64,000 nt of DNA from Apus apus (lineage: Eukaryota; Chordata; Aves; Apodiformes; Apodidae). Shown piece by piece: positions 48,028-60,486 of the stretch (positions are counted from its first letter, which is position 1; every line of letters starts with the position of its first letter). The position numbers and the translations under genes were made by a program. The stretch is taken from assembly GCF_020740795.1 (NCBI RefSeq), contig NC_067286.1, forward strand, positions 19,472,350 through 19,536,349, read 5' to 3'. Below the pieces are notes generated by a model. It was not told the DNA's origin. It saw nothing but the letters and a program-made list of their open reading frames with translations, and ran no database searches.

Positions 48028-48980
48028 TAGGATCATAGAATGGTTAAGGTTGGAAGGGACCTTAAAGATCATCAGGTTCCAACCTCCTGCTATGAATGTG
48101 GACACCTGCTGCTAGACCAGGCTGCACAAGGCCTCATCCAGCCTGGCCTTAAACACCTCCAGGGTGGGGGCATCCACAGCTTCCCCGGGCAGCCTATTCC
48201 AGCACCTTACTAGCCTCATGGTGAATAATTTCTTCCTAATGTCTAACCTAAATCTACCCTCTTTCATTTAAAAACCATTACCTCTTTTTCTATCATTATC
48301 CTCTCTGATGAAAAGCAGCTCCAGCTTTCCTGTAGGCCCACTTCAGGTACTGGAAGGCCTCCTTAGTGCCTTCTCTTCTCCAGGCTGAATAGCCTCAACT
48401 CTCTCAGCCTGTTTTCATAGGAGAGGTGCTCCAGACCTTTGATCATCTTTGTGGCCCTCCTCTGGACCCTTTCCAACAGCTTCATGTCTTTCCTATGTGG
48501 AGGGCTCCAGAACTGTACAGAAGTGCAGTCTCACGAGAGTAGAGGGACAGAATCGCCTCCCTCACGGTGCTGGCCATGCATCTTTTGATGCAGCATAGGA
48601 TGCAGTTGGCCTTCTGGGCTGCACGAGTGCACACTGGAGGCTCACGTCAAGCTTCTCATCCGCTACCACTGAACCATTGACCACAATTCCCTGGGTGTGG
48701 CCATCCAGGCAATTACTTATCCACTGAGTGGTCCATCTGTCAAATCCATGTCTTGTCAGTTTGGAGACCAGGATGTTGGGTGGGACAGTTAAATGCTTTG
48801 CACACATTCAGGTAGATAATGTCAGTTACTCTTCCACTGTCCGCCGTCTCTGTAGCCTTGTTGCAGAAGGCCACTGAATTGGTCAGTCATGATTTGCCCT
48901 TAATGAAGCCATGTTGGCTGTCACCAATCACCTTATTTTCCGTGTGCCCTAGTAGATTTTCCATGAGGATTTGTTCTGTA
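48028..48980 (-). mobile_element. CR1 copy A, 3' part
   Basis: The CR1 3' end in reverse (ataggatcatagaatggtta) is followed by the 3' UTR and RT C-terminal region. An internal deletion lies near 48665-48670 (catccgctacc joined to actgaaccattg), removing a few hundred bases of the expected RT region. At about 48980 it is interrupted by copy B and resumes at about 50484. Confidence 0.85.
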
Positions 48981-50483
48981 AGAATTATAGAATGATCATA
49001 AGAGTTGGAAGGGACCTCTGAAGATCGAGTCCAACCCCCCATGCTGCAGCAGGAACACCTAGGGCAGATCACACAGGAGTGCATCCAGGTGGGTCTTGAA
49101 AGTCTCCAGAGAAGGAGACTCCACAACCACTCTGGACAGCCTGTTCCAGTGCTCCATCACCTTAAAGGTAAAGAAGTTTTCCTGTGTGTTGAGGTGGAAC
49201 TTCCTGTGTTGTAACTTGATGCTGTTACCCCTCATCCTGTCACAGGGTACCACTTAAAAGAGACTGGCCCATTCTTGACATCCACCCTTCAGATATTTGT
49301 AGATGTTAATAAGGTTCCCTCTTGGTCTTCTCTTAAGACTAAACAGCCCCAGGTCCCTTAGCCTTTCCTTATATGACAGATGTTCCAGTCCCTTAATCAT
49401 CCTCTAAGCCCTTTGGACTCTTTCCAGCGTATCTCTATCCCTCTTGAACTGGGGACCCCAGAAGTGGACACAGTACTCCAGATGTGGTCTTACTAGGACA
49501 GAGTAGAGGGGGAGGAGAACCTCCCTCAATCTGCTGGCCACACTGTTCTTGATGCATCCCAGGATACTTCTGGCTCTCTTGGCCGCAAAGGCTCACTGCT
49601 GTCCCATGGATAACATGTTGTCCACCAGGACCCCAAGGCGCTTCTCCATGGGGCTGCTTTCTAGCAGGTCATCCCCTAATCTGTGCATGGTGTTTTTTCT
49701 CCCCAGGTGTAGGAGTCTACACTTATTCTCGTTAAACCTCATTATGTTCATCTTTGCCCAGCTCTCCAGTCTGTCCAAATCTTGCTGAATGGCTGCACAG
49801 CCTTCGGGTGTATCAGCCAATCCTCCCAGCTCCATATCATCAGCAGACTTGCTGAGGATACACTCGGTCCCTTCATCCAGGTCACTGAGGAAGACACTGA
49901 GTAAGACTGGGCCCAGTATTGACCACTGGGTTATTCCATTAGTCACAGGTCTCCAACTAGATCCTGCACCGTTGATCACAACCCTCTGGGCTCTACTGTT
50001 TAGCCTGTTCTTGATCCATCTCACTGTTCACTCTTCTAACTCACTTCCTGAGCTTATCCACAAAGATGTTATGGGAGACAGTGTCAAAAGCCTTGCTAAA
50101 GCCAAGGAAGACAGCATCCACTGTTCTCCCTGCATCTATCCATTCTGTCACACCATCATAGAAGGCTATTGGATTAGTCAGACATGATTTCCATTTGGTG
50201 AATCCATGCTGGCTATTCAAGATAACCTTCTTTTCTGCCATGTGCTTAGAGATGACCTCCAGCATAAGCTGCTCTATCATCTTTCCAGGGATAGAAGTGA
50301 GGCTGACCAGACTGGAGTTACCTGGGTCCGGTTTCTTGTCCTTCTTGAAGACTGGAGTGGCATTAGCTTTTCTCCAGTCCTCAGACACCTCTCCTGTTTT
50401 TCCAGGACTTTTCAAAGACGATGGAAAGCAGTCTAGCAAGGACTTCTGCCAGCTCCCTCAGCACGCATGGGTGCATGCCCATC
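48981..50483 (-). mobile_element. CR1 copy B, inserted into copy A
   Basis: A second CR1 of about 1.5 kb in the same orientation begins with its own 3' terminus (agaattatagaatgatcata). It extends past the RT start. Read leftward it shows EDWRKANATPVFKKDKKPDP, SQHGFTKWKSCLTNPIAFYD, and GFSKAFDTVSHNI of the RT palm. Frames are broken by stops. Its ends coincide with the gap in copy A. Confidence 0.85.
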
Positions 50484-50690
50484 TTGTTGGGCACAGAGAT
50501 GAGACTGACCAGCCTGTAGTTCCCTGAGGGGCTATGTTACCTTTTTTCTCATTGATGGGAACCTCACCAGACTGCCATGACTTCTCAAGTATGATAGAGG
50601 CTTAGCAACTGCATCCACCATCTCCCTCAGGACCTGTGAATAAACCCCATGAGGCCCTATAGACTTTCGCACCATCAGGTTCTTTCTCTC
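50484..50690 (-). mobile_element. CR1 copy A, 5' part
   Basis: gcacagagatgagactgacc and agcctgtagttccctgag continue the CR1 consensus from exactly where copy A was broken. The copy ends near accatcaggttctttc. Confidence 0.8.
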
Positions 50691-51065
50691 AGCAGCACAA
50701 CCAATCTTTCCAGCTACTTGTGTCAATAACTACATATAGGTTCTGAGCTATGGAACTGGTAATTCTTTTGTTTTCAACCAGAGCCATATAATTAATATTT
50801 TAATGGGAATCTTGCAATAGCTTCATTTGTATAGCTGGGTAGATGAGTAGACTTACTGGTTCAAAGTTTTCCTTTCCTAAGCAACCAGTTGAGCAGAATC
50901 TAGTCATGGGTGATATCATGGTTAAGCACACAGTTCCTGACCTGAATGACAGAACCGTGGTTTACTGTTACTTAATCTTTAGTCAACTTACTTTACTAAG
51001 CTCAGATGATCTGCTCTTTGTGTACACATAATCTTACGATATGAAGCTCATGAAAAGCATGTAAA

Positions 51066-51608
51066 TAGTGCGGTTTAACCATGAGCAGCAACACACAGCC
51101 ACTTGCTTACTCCCCACTGGTGGTATGGGGGAGAGAATTGGAATGGTAAAATTGAGAACACCTGTGGTTGAGATAAGGAAAAGACAGTTTAATAAGTAAA
51201 GCAAAAGACAAGCACACAAGCAAACCAAAATAAGGAATTAATTCACTACCTTCTGTTGGCAGGCAGATTTTCAGCCAAGAAAAGCAAGGGCTCTATCACA
51301 TGCCATCACTCCAAAAGTCCCCCCTCCTCTCATCTTTATATGCTGAGTGTGATGCCATATGGTATGGGATATCCCTTTGGTCACTTGGTTGTCAGCTTTC
51401 CCAGCTGCGTCCCCTCTCAACTTGTGCATCTCCAGCCTGCTCACTGGTGGGGTGGGGTGAGAAGCAGAAAAGTCCTTGATTCTGTGGAAGTACTTCTCAG
51501 CAGTGATGAAAACATCCCTGTGTTAGCAACGTTGTTTTCAGCACAGATCAAAACCATAGCCCTATAGTAGCTACTATGAAGAAAATTAACTCTATCCCAG
51601 CCAAAACA
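51066..51608 (-). mobile_element. Avian ERV solo-LTR-like element, minus strand
   Basis: Read leftward it starts tgttttggctgggatagagt and ends near ggttaaaccgcacta, the well-known layout of a widespread bird LTR. It has a TATA box (TATAAA at 51335-51340 on the - strand) and an ATTAAA poly(A) variant (51188-51193). The terminal dinucleotide at 51066 is mutated and no clean target duplication is seen, so it is old. Confidence 0.8.
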
Positions 51609-51775
51609 GCACCATAAATAAGTTAGTTGTGTGAAGGTTATGGAAATAACTGATCTTGTGAGTGCTTTCACTGCTTCAGTCATTTGGTGCTCAACAAATA
51701 GAGCTCTTTCATTATGATGGAACAAGGTATGTGGCCCTGTGATCCCATGTGTACTGGTACTGGGGGACTACCAGC

Positions 51776-52734
51776 TGTCAGGATACTTTTGCGACTCCCC
51801 CCACTCTGATGTGGAGGGGTTTTTGAATAAGACCGAGGGTCACACATGGCACTCGCCTCTCACGGAGGAACGGCCACCGCGGGACGTTATTTCAGGGTGG
51901 TAGTTAGAAAGCACCCCCGCACTACGCTCAGTTGTCTAATACCAAGGTTTACTCCACAAACTAATCGGTTTATTAAGGGTTAACACAAACTGAGGGATGA
52001 TGTTTAGGGAAAATGCAAATGTGAATGGCTACCAGAGTTATAAGTATGTATATAGTGAGAAAGTGTCCTTTAGGGAGGCAATGCAAAAGGTCCTGTACTT
52101 TTAAGGGAGAGGGTTAAGGACCAAAGGGAGGAGGGAACAGCAGTGGTCGGTGGCCCAGTCGGTGGCCCTGTCTCGGAAGGCAGGACGGCAGGTCCGTGGT
52201 GTCGGAGGGGCAGCCTCTTGGCAGCGGGTGCAGCGCCCGGTGGATTCCCCTCAACTGGCAGCAACACGGGGAGGGGGCTCCGGCCCCGACCCCAGGGCTC
52301 GGAACCCCGGCACGCTCGGCGCTGAGGCTCAGGCTGGACCCGGGGCAGGCAGGCAGGGTCCCAGCACCAGTGTCCGTGGCAGGGGGCTGTCCCACGCGGA
52401 AAGCGTCCGAATAAGCCTCAGGGAGGAGGGAAGGGCCCACCTGCTGCCCTCGCCGCCTTTTATACCTCCGTGACCTGCCTGTCCAGTCAGTGTCACTGTC
52501 CAGAGCCAATGAGCGTCCATGAGCCCCAAGTTAGGGTGGTGACTACCAGTGGCACAGGATGGCTTGTCGGTCATCCTTTCTGTCCCAGACCACATCTGTT
52601 GTTTTGGGTTCAGTTGTCCTTGAGAAGCAAGTCTGTTTTAGTCCGTTAGCTGGGAATAATCAGGAGAGGCCTTTGCTGGCTTAAAAGGCATTTTGTTTAG
52701 ACTTATGTGGGGAAGAAAAGAGCAGTTTCCCACA
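51776..52734 (-). mobile_element. GC-rich ERV LTR, minus strand
   Basis: The left end tgtcaggatacttttgcgac reads on the - strand as an LTR 3' end. Inside are AATAAA (51969-51974 on the - strand) and a TATA box, GGTATAAAAGGC (TATAAAA at 52458-52464 on the - strand). The 52140-52470 part is GC-rich with many CG dinucleotides. This gives a complete U3-R-U5-like layout of just under 1 kb. The right end (cccaca, 52734) is an estimate. Confidence 0.65.
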
Positions 52735-53020
52735 CCATGCCATGAGACTTAGTTTTCAGTTGTTTACACCAGGGATATTGATTATAAATATATCAACGTT
52801 TTATGCTGGTCATTATCTTTCTCCCTTTTTAGGCTTTTCATTCTTTCAAACAGGTTCTTGTTACATTTTCTAAAAAAATTAACTGCAGACTTAGCATGTA
52901 GCAGAACTCTCTCTGTTTCCTCAAAACACTTCAGACTTTGCAAATAGTTTGTATTTCCACTGCTGACTTTTCCACAGTTCCACCTCCATGTAGAAGGTGG
53001 CAGTACTTCACTAAGCTTAC

Positions 53021-53537
53021 TGTCCCAGTTTAGTGGTCAGGACAAACTGGGAAGATAAGAGGAATAAGGAAGAGAGGACCAAAAGGTTGAAAATTGAAAA
53101 CTGGAACAAGTTTACTGTAGCACAGAAAAAGGGAGTAACACATGAGGTGAGGAATAGATACATAAAATTATATACAGATATATACAAAACTCATCTCCAT
53201 GGTTGCAGGAGTAGGTGCGTGGGAGGCCCTTGCGGCAAGGCTGACTCAGGAGAGAGGTCCATGGCTCCTCACTGCACTTGATAGAGTTGATTTCTGGAGA
53301 GTATGTGATGAGCTGAAGAACCTCTGAGCAGCACCAACAGAAAGGAAGAAAGGTGCAGGGAAAATGGCCTGAGTTTCCTGTTCTCCTGGCTTTTGTAGAG
53401 TGTGGCATGAAGTGGGAGGAAATACTGACCCTTCTCTGCTCCAACCCTCCCAGGTCATTTGTAGTCCTAAAAACCCCCCTCTCTCTAGTTCCTCTTACAG
53501 CTCTCAAAAATCTGCTGGGTACTCTCAAATCATAGCA
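53021..53537 (-). mobile_element. ERV LTR, minus strand
   Basis: It begins tgtcccagtttagtggtcag, the reverse of a typical bird LTR 3' end (ccactaaactgggaca). It ends around catagca. Five-base flanks cttac (53016-53020) and cttgc (53538-53542) differ by one base and may be a decayed target duplication. Confidence 0.6.
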
Positions 53538-54021
53538 CTTGCCTAGCTGAAGATTAAGCAAATGTGAAATCATTGTTAGTTTTATCTTTAGGAAGTTGCG
53601 TTCATGGTATTGGTACAGAAGAATGGTATAATACTTGTAATACTAGGTTTGTACAAGAGATTTCTGTTGTCACTTTATGGCATCCTTTCAATACTAGGTA
53701 TACTTAAAGACTAGATGAGAAGAATATATCTACCCTAAATCAAAAAGTAAGTCTACGGGAAAAATTTTGTATGGTTATCCTAAAAATCATTATGTAGTTC
53801 CTTTCTATTGAGGAAAATCCTTCTCGATATTACATGGAAATGAGGAACAAATGCAATGCATTAGAATGAATTATTTGCTAAAAGTGCCTGTGCTGTGCAT
53901 TAGTGTTAGAAGCAACAGGTTTGAGCAGTTAGGAGCTTTCTTAGGTAAACAACTGCTAGGTAGAATTTGCAGTGTTCATTACCATTCCTTTCTGCCATTT
54001 ATTTGAGTGAAGTAACTGTTG

Positions 54022-56240
54022 AATCATAGAATGGTTTGGGTTGGATGGACCTTAAAGATCAACTAGTGCTAACCCCCCTGCAAGACCAGGTTACACAAAG
54101 CTCCATTCAACTTGGCCTTGAACATTTCTGGGGGAAGGCATCCACAACTTCTCTGGACAACCTATGTGAATGTCTTGCCACCCTCACCGAAAATAATTTC
54201 TTCCTAATACATAATCTACATCTACCTTCTTTCAGTTTAAAATCATTCCCCTTTGTCCTTTCACTGCATGCCCTTGTAAAAAGTCTCTCCCCAGTCCTCC
54301 TGTAGGCCCCCTTCAGGCACTGGAAAGCTGCTATGAAGTTGCTCTAGAGCCTTTTCATCTCCAGGCTGAACAACCCTGACTCTCAGCCTGTCTTCATAGG
54401 AGAGCTGCTCCAGCCCTCTAATCATCTTTGTGGCCTTCCTCTGAACTCTCTTCAACAGCTGCACATCCTTCCACTGTTGAGGTCCCCAGAGCTGAACACA
54501 GTATTACAGGTGGGGTCTCATGAGAGCAGAGTAGAGAGGGAGAATCACCTCTCTTGACCTGCTTGGCCACGATTTTAATGCTGCCCAGGATATGGTTGGC
54601 TTTCTGGGCTGCAAGTGCCTATTGTCAGATCATGTTGAGCTTCTCATCAACTGACACCCAAAGTCCTTCTCAGACTGCTCTCAATCCATTCTCTGTCCAG
54701 CCTGTGTATGTGCCTGGGGTCGAGCTGACCCAGGTGCAGAACCTTGCACTTGACCTTACTAAACTTCATGAAGTTGTCGTGGATGCCCCTCAAGCCTGTC
54801 AAGGTTCCTCTGGATGGCATCCCTTTTCTCCAGAATTTCAACTGCACCACACAGTGTGGTGTCATCAGCAGACTTGCTAAGGGTGCACTCAATTCCTCTG
54901 TCCATGTTGCCAACAAAGAAATACTACCGGCCCCAGTACCAACTCTTGAGGAACTCCACTCGTCACTGATCTGCATTTAGACATCATGCTTTCGATCACA
55001 ACTCTTGACTGAGACCATCTATCCACCAAATGGTCCATCCATCAAATCCATAACTTCCCAATTTAGAGACCAGGATGTTGTGTGGAACAAGTGTTGGTGT
55101 CAAACAGTTTACACAAATCCAGGTAGATGATGTTGGTTGCTCTCCCCTTGTCCACTGGCAGTGACCCCATTGTAAAAAGCAATCAATCTGTCAGGCCATG
55201 AAGCCATGTTGGCTGTCACAAATCACTTCCTTATTTTCCTTGCGCCTTATCCTTCAGGACACCCATGATCTCCCCAGGCATAGAAGTGAGACTGACTGGC
55301 CTGTAGTTCCTGAGTTTTTTTTCCCTTTTTGAAAGTGGGGGTTGTTTCCACCTTTCCAGTCAGTGGGAACTTCACCAGACTGTCACAATTTCTCAGTTAT
55401 GATGGAAAGTGGTTTTGTGTCTTCATCCACTGGTTCCCTCAGAAACGTGGTTGGATCTCATCAGTTCCTGTGGATTTGTGCACCTTCAGGTTCCTTATGT
55501 GGTCTCAAACCTCATCTTCTACAGTGGGTGGTTTTTCATAGTCCTAGTCCCTGCCTTTGCCTTTTTTTGACTTGGGCTGTGTGGTTTGAGCACTTGCCCA
55601 TGAAGAATGAGGCATATTCTGAGTTCTTCCATCCTCTGTAGGTTTCCTTTTGTGTGTGAGTTTGTCCTTGTTCATCTGTGGTGCCTCCACCATGCCTCCT
55701 GGCATTTTTGCCCAACTTCTTTGTTGAGATGGAGCGCTCTTGAGCTTGTAGGAGGTGATCCTTGCATATTAACCAGCTTTCTTGGACTCCTTTTTCCTCC
55801 TGGGTTTTATCCCGCAGTACTGTACCAAGCAGGTCCCTGAAGAGGCTAAGGTCTGCTCTCCTGAAGTCCAGAGTAGTGAACTTGTTGTGCACTGTCCTTG
55901 CTGCCCTAAGGATCTTGAACTCCACCATTTCACAATCACTGCAGCCAAGGCTGCCCTTGAGCCCCACATTTCTGACCAGCTCCTCCTTGTTTGTGAGAAT
56001 AAGGTCCAGCATAGCACCTCTTCTCATTGCTTCCACTGTCACTTGCAGAAAAACACTCCAGAAGCCTCCTGGACTGCTTATGCCCTACTGTATTGTCCCT
56101 CCAACAGATACTGGGGTGGTGGAAGTCTCTCACAAGGACCAGGGCTTAGGAGAAGCTACTACTGTCTGTCTGCAGAGGGTCTCATCTGCTTGGTCCTTCT
56201 TCTTAATGCTAGTTTCTTCTTTCAGGTTAATGTTTCAGCT
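54022..56240 (-). mobile_element. Long CR1 LINE with endonuclease and RT sequence
   Basis: The CR1 3' end in reverse is at 54023 (gaatcatagaatggtttggg). The copy is about 2.2 kb and covers the 3' UTR, RT, the linker and the end of the AP-type endonuclease domain. The 168-codon frame 56042-55536 shows RRGAMLDLILTNKEELV, GCSDCEMVEF where the active-site Ser-Asp-His would be (here Cys replaces His), and FRRADLSLFRDLLG. Further out, the endonuclease motif normally GDFN reads RDFH. RT is broken by stops. It is 5'-truncated and inactive. Confidence 0.88.
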
Positions 56241-57934
56241 GCTGCAGCTGTCAGAATACAAGTAACTTGTGTATCTGAAGCCTTATATCCTGTTGGTTCC
56301 CAAAGTGTGAGTTTAGGGGAGAAGACACTGTCTAGCCAAGAGTCCTGAGCTTGATTGTGTTGCATCAGTACAGGCAGGATTTCTACTGGGGTTTACCTTG
56401 TTAGTCAATAGTAACTAAATTTAAGTAAACAGCTTTTCTTGGCTTTGTATCTTTCTCCCAACAAGTTGCCATTGTAGAAGGAGTAGGTATATTAATTCCT
56501 TTCCTCTCAAAATGTGCCTGCAGAAGGTGGGGTGGTATCTAGGGCAGCTTAGTGGTATGGAAAGCTGTATTACTTTCAAATGGACCAACTTAGCAAGAAT
56601 ACTTTTAGAAACATTCACTGAGCACTGACCTTCAATGGACTTGGTTTGTCATTCAGTATAACAGTTCTCCAGACACAAAAAAGCCCAGAGATAATTTGGT
56701 GCACTTCACTTATTGACAGTTTTAGTGTTGACATGTCAGATTTCCTTCAGAAACTCACTAACTTGAAGTCAGGGTGCTTCTAGTATGCAAATTGCAGTGC
56801 AGGGTTGAATGGTATATGTGCAAGTGTAAAGCTCTTCCAGTTATTTTTTAGAATGTGTTATATTAACCAAGAAAAAACATGTAAAAACCCATATACAACT
56901 GCATGTATCTCTTGTTCATGTGTCCTGACTGTAGCATTGTCCTGTGATGCTTGTGGGTTCATAGAAGGGCATCTGTCTTGTATGAAACCTTTTATGTGTT
57001 TCAGTACTCCTTTTTTACAATTTTATTTTCTTCAGAAGATGAAGAATCCATGAACCACTTGACTCCACTTGAGAATTTGTAACACGGTGTTCTAGGTGTG
57101 TGTAGAATAATACAATACATTATAGTGCAGTACATATTTAATCATCTGTGAATTTGCTTTATACTAGTGAACCTTCATAGTGTATGTTTTGAGGGTCTGC
57201 TGTTGCTACTGTTACTTCAACTAATTGCAGTCCCGGCTAAAATTACTTCTGGAGTGCTTTTCTGATTGAAGATGGCTACTTCCAAAGACATGTTACTTAG
57301 ATAGCAGTGTCAATGAACAAACCATTCCCTGTTTCACAATGAACAAACCATGCTTCTGTTTTAGAGCATAAAAAAAATCTTTGCTTTCAAGGGTAATGTT
57401 TAAAATAGTGGTTGCTATGGCAACAACTCCCGTGTTTGTTTCTGCAAGTACACATCACTTAGAAATTTCTGGTTTAATTCTTTTGTATTTACTGTACTGT
57501 AGATACCCAAGACAGTTTTCTTTAATTTTTTTATACTTTATATATAAGAAAGGGGAAGAATCTAGCATTTTTTGGTGACTACTAATTTACTTTCTATTCA
57601 ATATATTTTGTGTAGTTCAAAGAAGATATAAGTTTTCTCATTTTGTTTTTTTGTTTTAGATAATTGTCAGCTATAGGACTGGCTTTTTAAAATGTTAAAT
57701 AGTAATTCTGAAGTAGTTAAAAGCTTTGGCTTTCTTGGGGGTATCTAATATTTATGCTATTTATCTAATATTTATGCTATTGAAATATTGCAGGGACTGT
57801 TTTATGTGGTATAACAGTTAGAAAAACTAAAAATAATATATTGTTTAGATATGGAACCGATAATTCAGCCAGGTAGTGTGAGTATACTTGAGTGGCTGTC
57901 ACATACCATGCAAATGACTGAATTCTTTGTATAG
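56241..57934 (+). other. PPP6R3 intron 13, right unique part
   Basis: This is AT-rich intronic DNA up to the exon 14 acceptor. It contains a perfect 20-base tandem duplication (57742-57781) and a repeated gaacaaacca word around 57315-57350. No gene is recognised. Confidence 0.65.
57742..57781 (+). repeat. Perfect 20-base tandem duplication
   Basis: tatctaatatttatgctatt occurs twice in a row, about 150 bases upstream of the exon 14 acceptor. Confidence 0.95.
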
Positions 57935-58021
57935 GTTACTACCTGCCACATTCATTCTTCCAGCGATGATGAAATTGACTTCAAAGAAACTGGTTTCTCA
58001 CAGGATTCTTCTTTACAGCAG
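57935..58021 (+). CDS. PPP6R3: PPP6R3 coding exon 14 (residues 517-545)
   Basis: The acceptor is tctttgtatag and the donor CAG/GTGAGT. The exon has 87 bases, phase 0 at both ends. It encodes [20 protein letters not shown] and then FSQDSSLQQ. The Ser-Ser-Ser-Asp-Asp-Glu run fits a casein kinase 2 type phosphorylation site, by inference from sequence only. The C-terminal, mostly unstructured region of the subunit starts here. Confidence 0.95.
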
Positions 58022-60486
58022 GTGAGTTTAATTCTTTTAGTAGTGTAAGTTGCTCTTTCTGTAAAAATAAACAGAAATTTTTAAAAAGCAGTGCAGTTTG
58101 TATTTCTGTCACAAGCAAATACAAATCTAGAAAGTCTGAAATAAAACTTAGACATATCTGTGTGCCATGCACTCAAGTGTTTTATCAAACCCAGAGGTAG
58201 ATTTTTTAACAGAAGTCACAATATCTCTGTGTGCCTTCCAGTTAGTCTGTGATCATGCTTTGTATGCAGTTTCCTGCTCATTATTCATTTTATGTGGCAT
58301 ATCCTGACAGCTTAGTAAAAACTTTAGTTCATACTAAAAGTAAGTGTTTAAAATGGTGGCTTCTAATTTTGGTTTTAGGAAAGGATGAATTGCTGTGAAA
58401 GCAAATGGAGAATTCTGTTTGGTTTTGCTAATTTTTACTTGTTTAAAATGTTTACCTTTATTTTGATGAGAAAAGGATTTTTTATTTGTTATATGCTTTT
58501 AGTTTCTGTCAAAATGTCAAACTCTGCAGCTGTCACAACAATATAAATTAAGAGCTAAGTATGTTCTTGTGACAGGTTGTATCTAGCAACTGAAACATCT
58601 TTCACTTTATAGACCCTAGACCAATAGCTAAAGGAGGAGATGGGAGATAAATTTGCAAAATATAAGTGGACACATGAGAAACAGGATAAGGAAGAAAAAT
58701 ACCAAGGAAACTATCAATCTTTGGTTTATTTTTGTCAAATTTAACTTCTGCCTGTGTGAAATTACATCTGCTACGACTTTTCTTCTGGCATCCAAATATT
58801 GTTCGATGATGTTTTCTTCTAATTAAGACCCTTTCTTCCAGAAGGGAAGATCCCCTCCTTCCCTTCCCCCTCACCCTTTTTTCTCAGAAACAATTTTTAT
58901 AGAAGTTTCTGAATAACACTTCAAAACTGACATACTTGGAAAAGTGTTCCATCACCTAATACTGGGTTTTTTGTAAGGTTTCTCATGTCAGCAGTATTTA
59001 ATGTGCTGTCTTGCTGTGCCTCTGGAAACTTTTACTTTAGGAAAGCATTATTGTTCTATTCTCTACCAGCTTAGTACCACTTTTTGCCTCCTTTAAGCAT
59101 AATCAAAATATATGGGAGAATAGGATAGAACTGTCAAGGGTATGAGACACACTAGCAGTTTATAACTGTATTTTGTATACTTGTAGTAGACAATTTTGAT
59201 GGTGTGGTAAGATTTCATGCTAGTTTCTTAACTAGCTGATCTTGGTGGTGATGTTCTTAATGGTTGCATCTTCTGTAAAACAGAAAAATCTGTTTCATTA
59301 CATTGAGGTTTTTTTCTTCCCATGCATGTAATTTACTAATTAATTTCAGTCGTGTGCTTTTTGATATCCATGATAGTGAAAATACTTAACAGGAAAGGAG
59401 ACCTCAGTAACCATTGTAAAGTAATTATTTTATAGGGAGGACAGTCAGTAATCAATTGTCTACCTGTGTAATGTTGATATACTAATTGTTTTAGTGTGAA
59501 ATCCTAAAGTTTTTCAGAACTGTCAGTTTTCAAAATTTACAGTCAAAATGTAAAATGTAAGAGAGTTCTTGCTTTGGCCTGGCTTCTGGCTTAGCACAGT
59601 GACCCTACCAGTCACCTGGGTTTTTCAGACCCATTCTCAGCTCTTCTCAGTATCTTGCTCTGTACTTCATTCTTGCAGATCTTTTTCCTCTGGTTTTCAT
59701 AATGCCCTAATCCAAACTGGTTTTTTAGCATTCTTTTGTTTTCTTTCGATACTCACTTTATTCAGCTTTTCCTCCTTCATCAAAGGCTTTTGTCTGTATG
59801 TTGTGTCCTTTTGGCTACCTGGGCAAGAAACCATAAGATTTGATGTGACAGCTGTATTTCCTAGAATATTTTAGCATCAACTGACTTTACATACAGAAAT
59901 AATGCTATTAAAGTTTCCTAGAGAATGTGTGATAGTTTAATTACAGTCCTGGGAAATAAAGGACAAAAACTATTGTTATGGATAGAGGAAAATGCCCATG
60001 TGTACCATAATGTCAATTGAGTCCGGGACACTGCATTAATATGTTCCCTTCTAGGTGTCGAATAGATGCTGCTGGTGTGTGTGCCTGAGACAGATATTTC
60101 TAGTGATAACTACATGATAAATATGCAGCTATGCTTTAGCATATTCATATAATGTACTTTTCTGGTTCTTAAAATCTATAACTTCATGGTTTTTTGAACA
60201 AATACAGCTTTTTCTTTTCTGTAGTGTATGGTGTTGTTTTACTCTTTCCTTGGGGTGCATTTGGAAAGGTGCTGATTAAAGGTGGTTAAACTAGAGATCC
60301 AACTTTCTTACTGAGATCTGCTATTAGACTGGTTTTCAAGTCAGTAAATGTAAGTAGATGTGTAGTTTTTCTGTCCTTTATGTTTACGTTAGAGACATCT
60401 TTATTTCTTTGGAGCAAAATGGGCAAATAGGATTTAGAGTATTATTAGAATCATTATATCACTGTCGTTGGTCCTGGGGTTGCCAG
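58022..60486 (+). other. PPP6R3 intron 14
   Basis: This 2.5 kb intron has GT-AG ends. It is AT-rich with no recognised mobile element. Short open frames at 59569-59874 and 60358-60588 are read-through or chance; the latter runs into exon 15. Confidence 0.7.

Larger units (their letters stand above)
47974..57934 (+). other. PPP6R3 intron 13
   Basis: This intron of about 10 kb separates the end of the SAPS domain from the C-terminal tail exons. Roughly two thirds of it is retroelement sequence, all in antisense orientation: nested CR1 copies, three LTRs and a long CR1 (each listed separately). The unique parts are 50690-51065, 52735-53020, 53543-54021 and 56240-57934. Confidence 0.8.

Noticed and set aside
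52114..52509. GC-rich frames of 107-131 codons on both strands
   Set aside because: GC-rich LTR sequence has few stops by composition; no domain is seen.
51769..52549. gactaccag at both 51768 and 52540 as a target-site duplication for the GC-rich LTR
   Set aside because: The enclosed segment would not end in TG/CA on the right side, and the second copy appears to lie inside the element.
55769..56348. Overlapping plus-strand frames of 74-188 codons
   Set aside because: They are antisense shadows of the CR1 endonuclease/linker frame on the minus strand.
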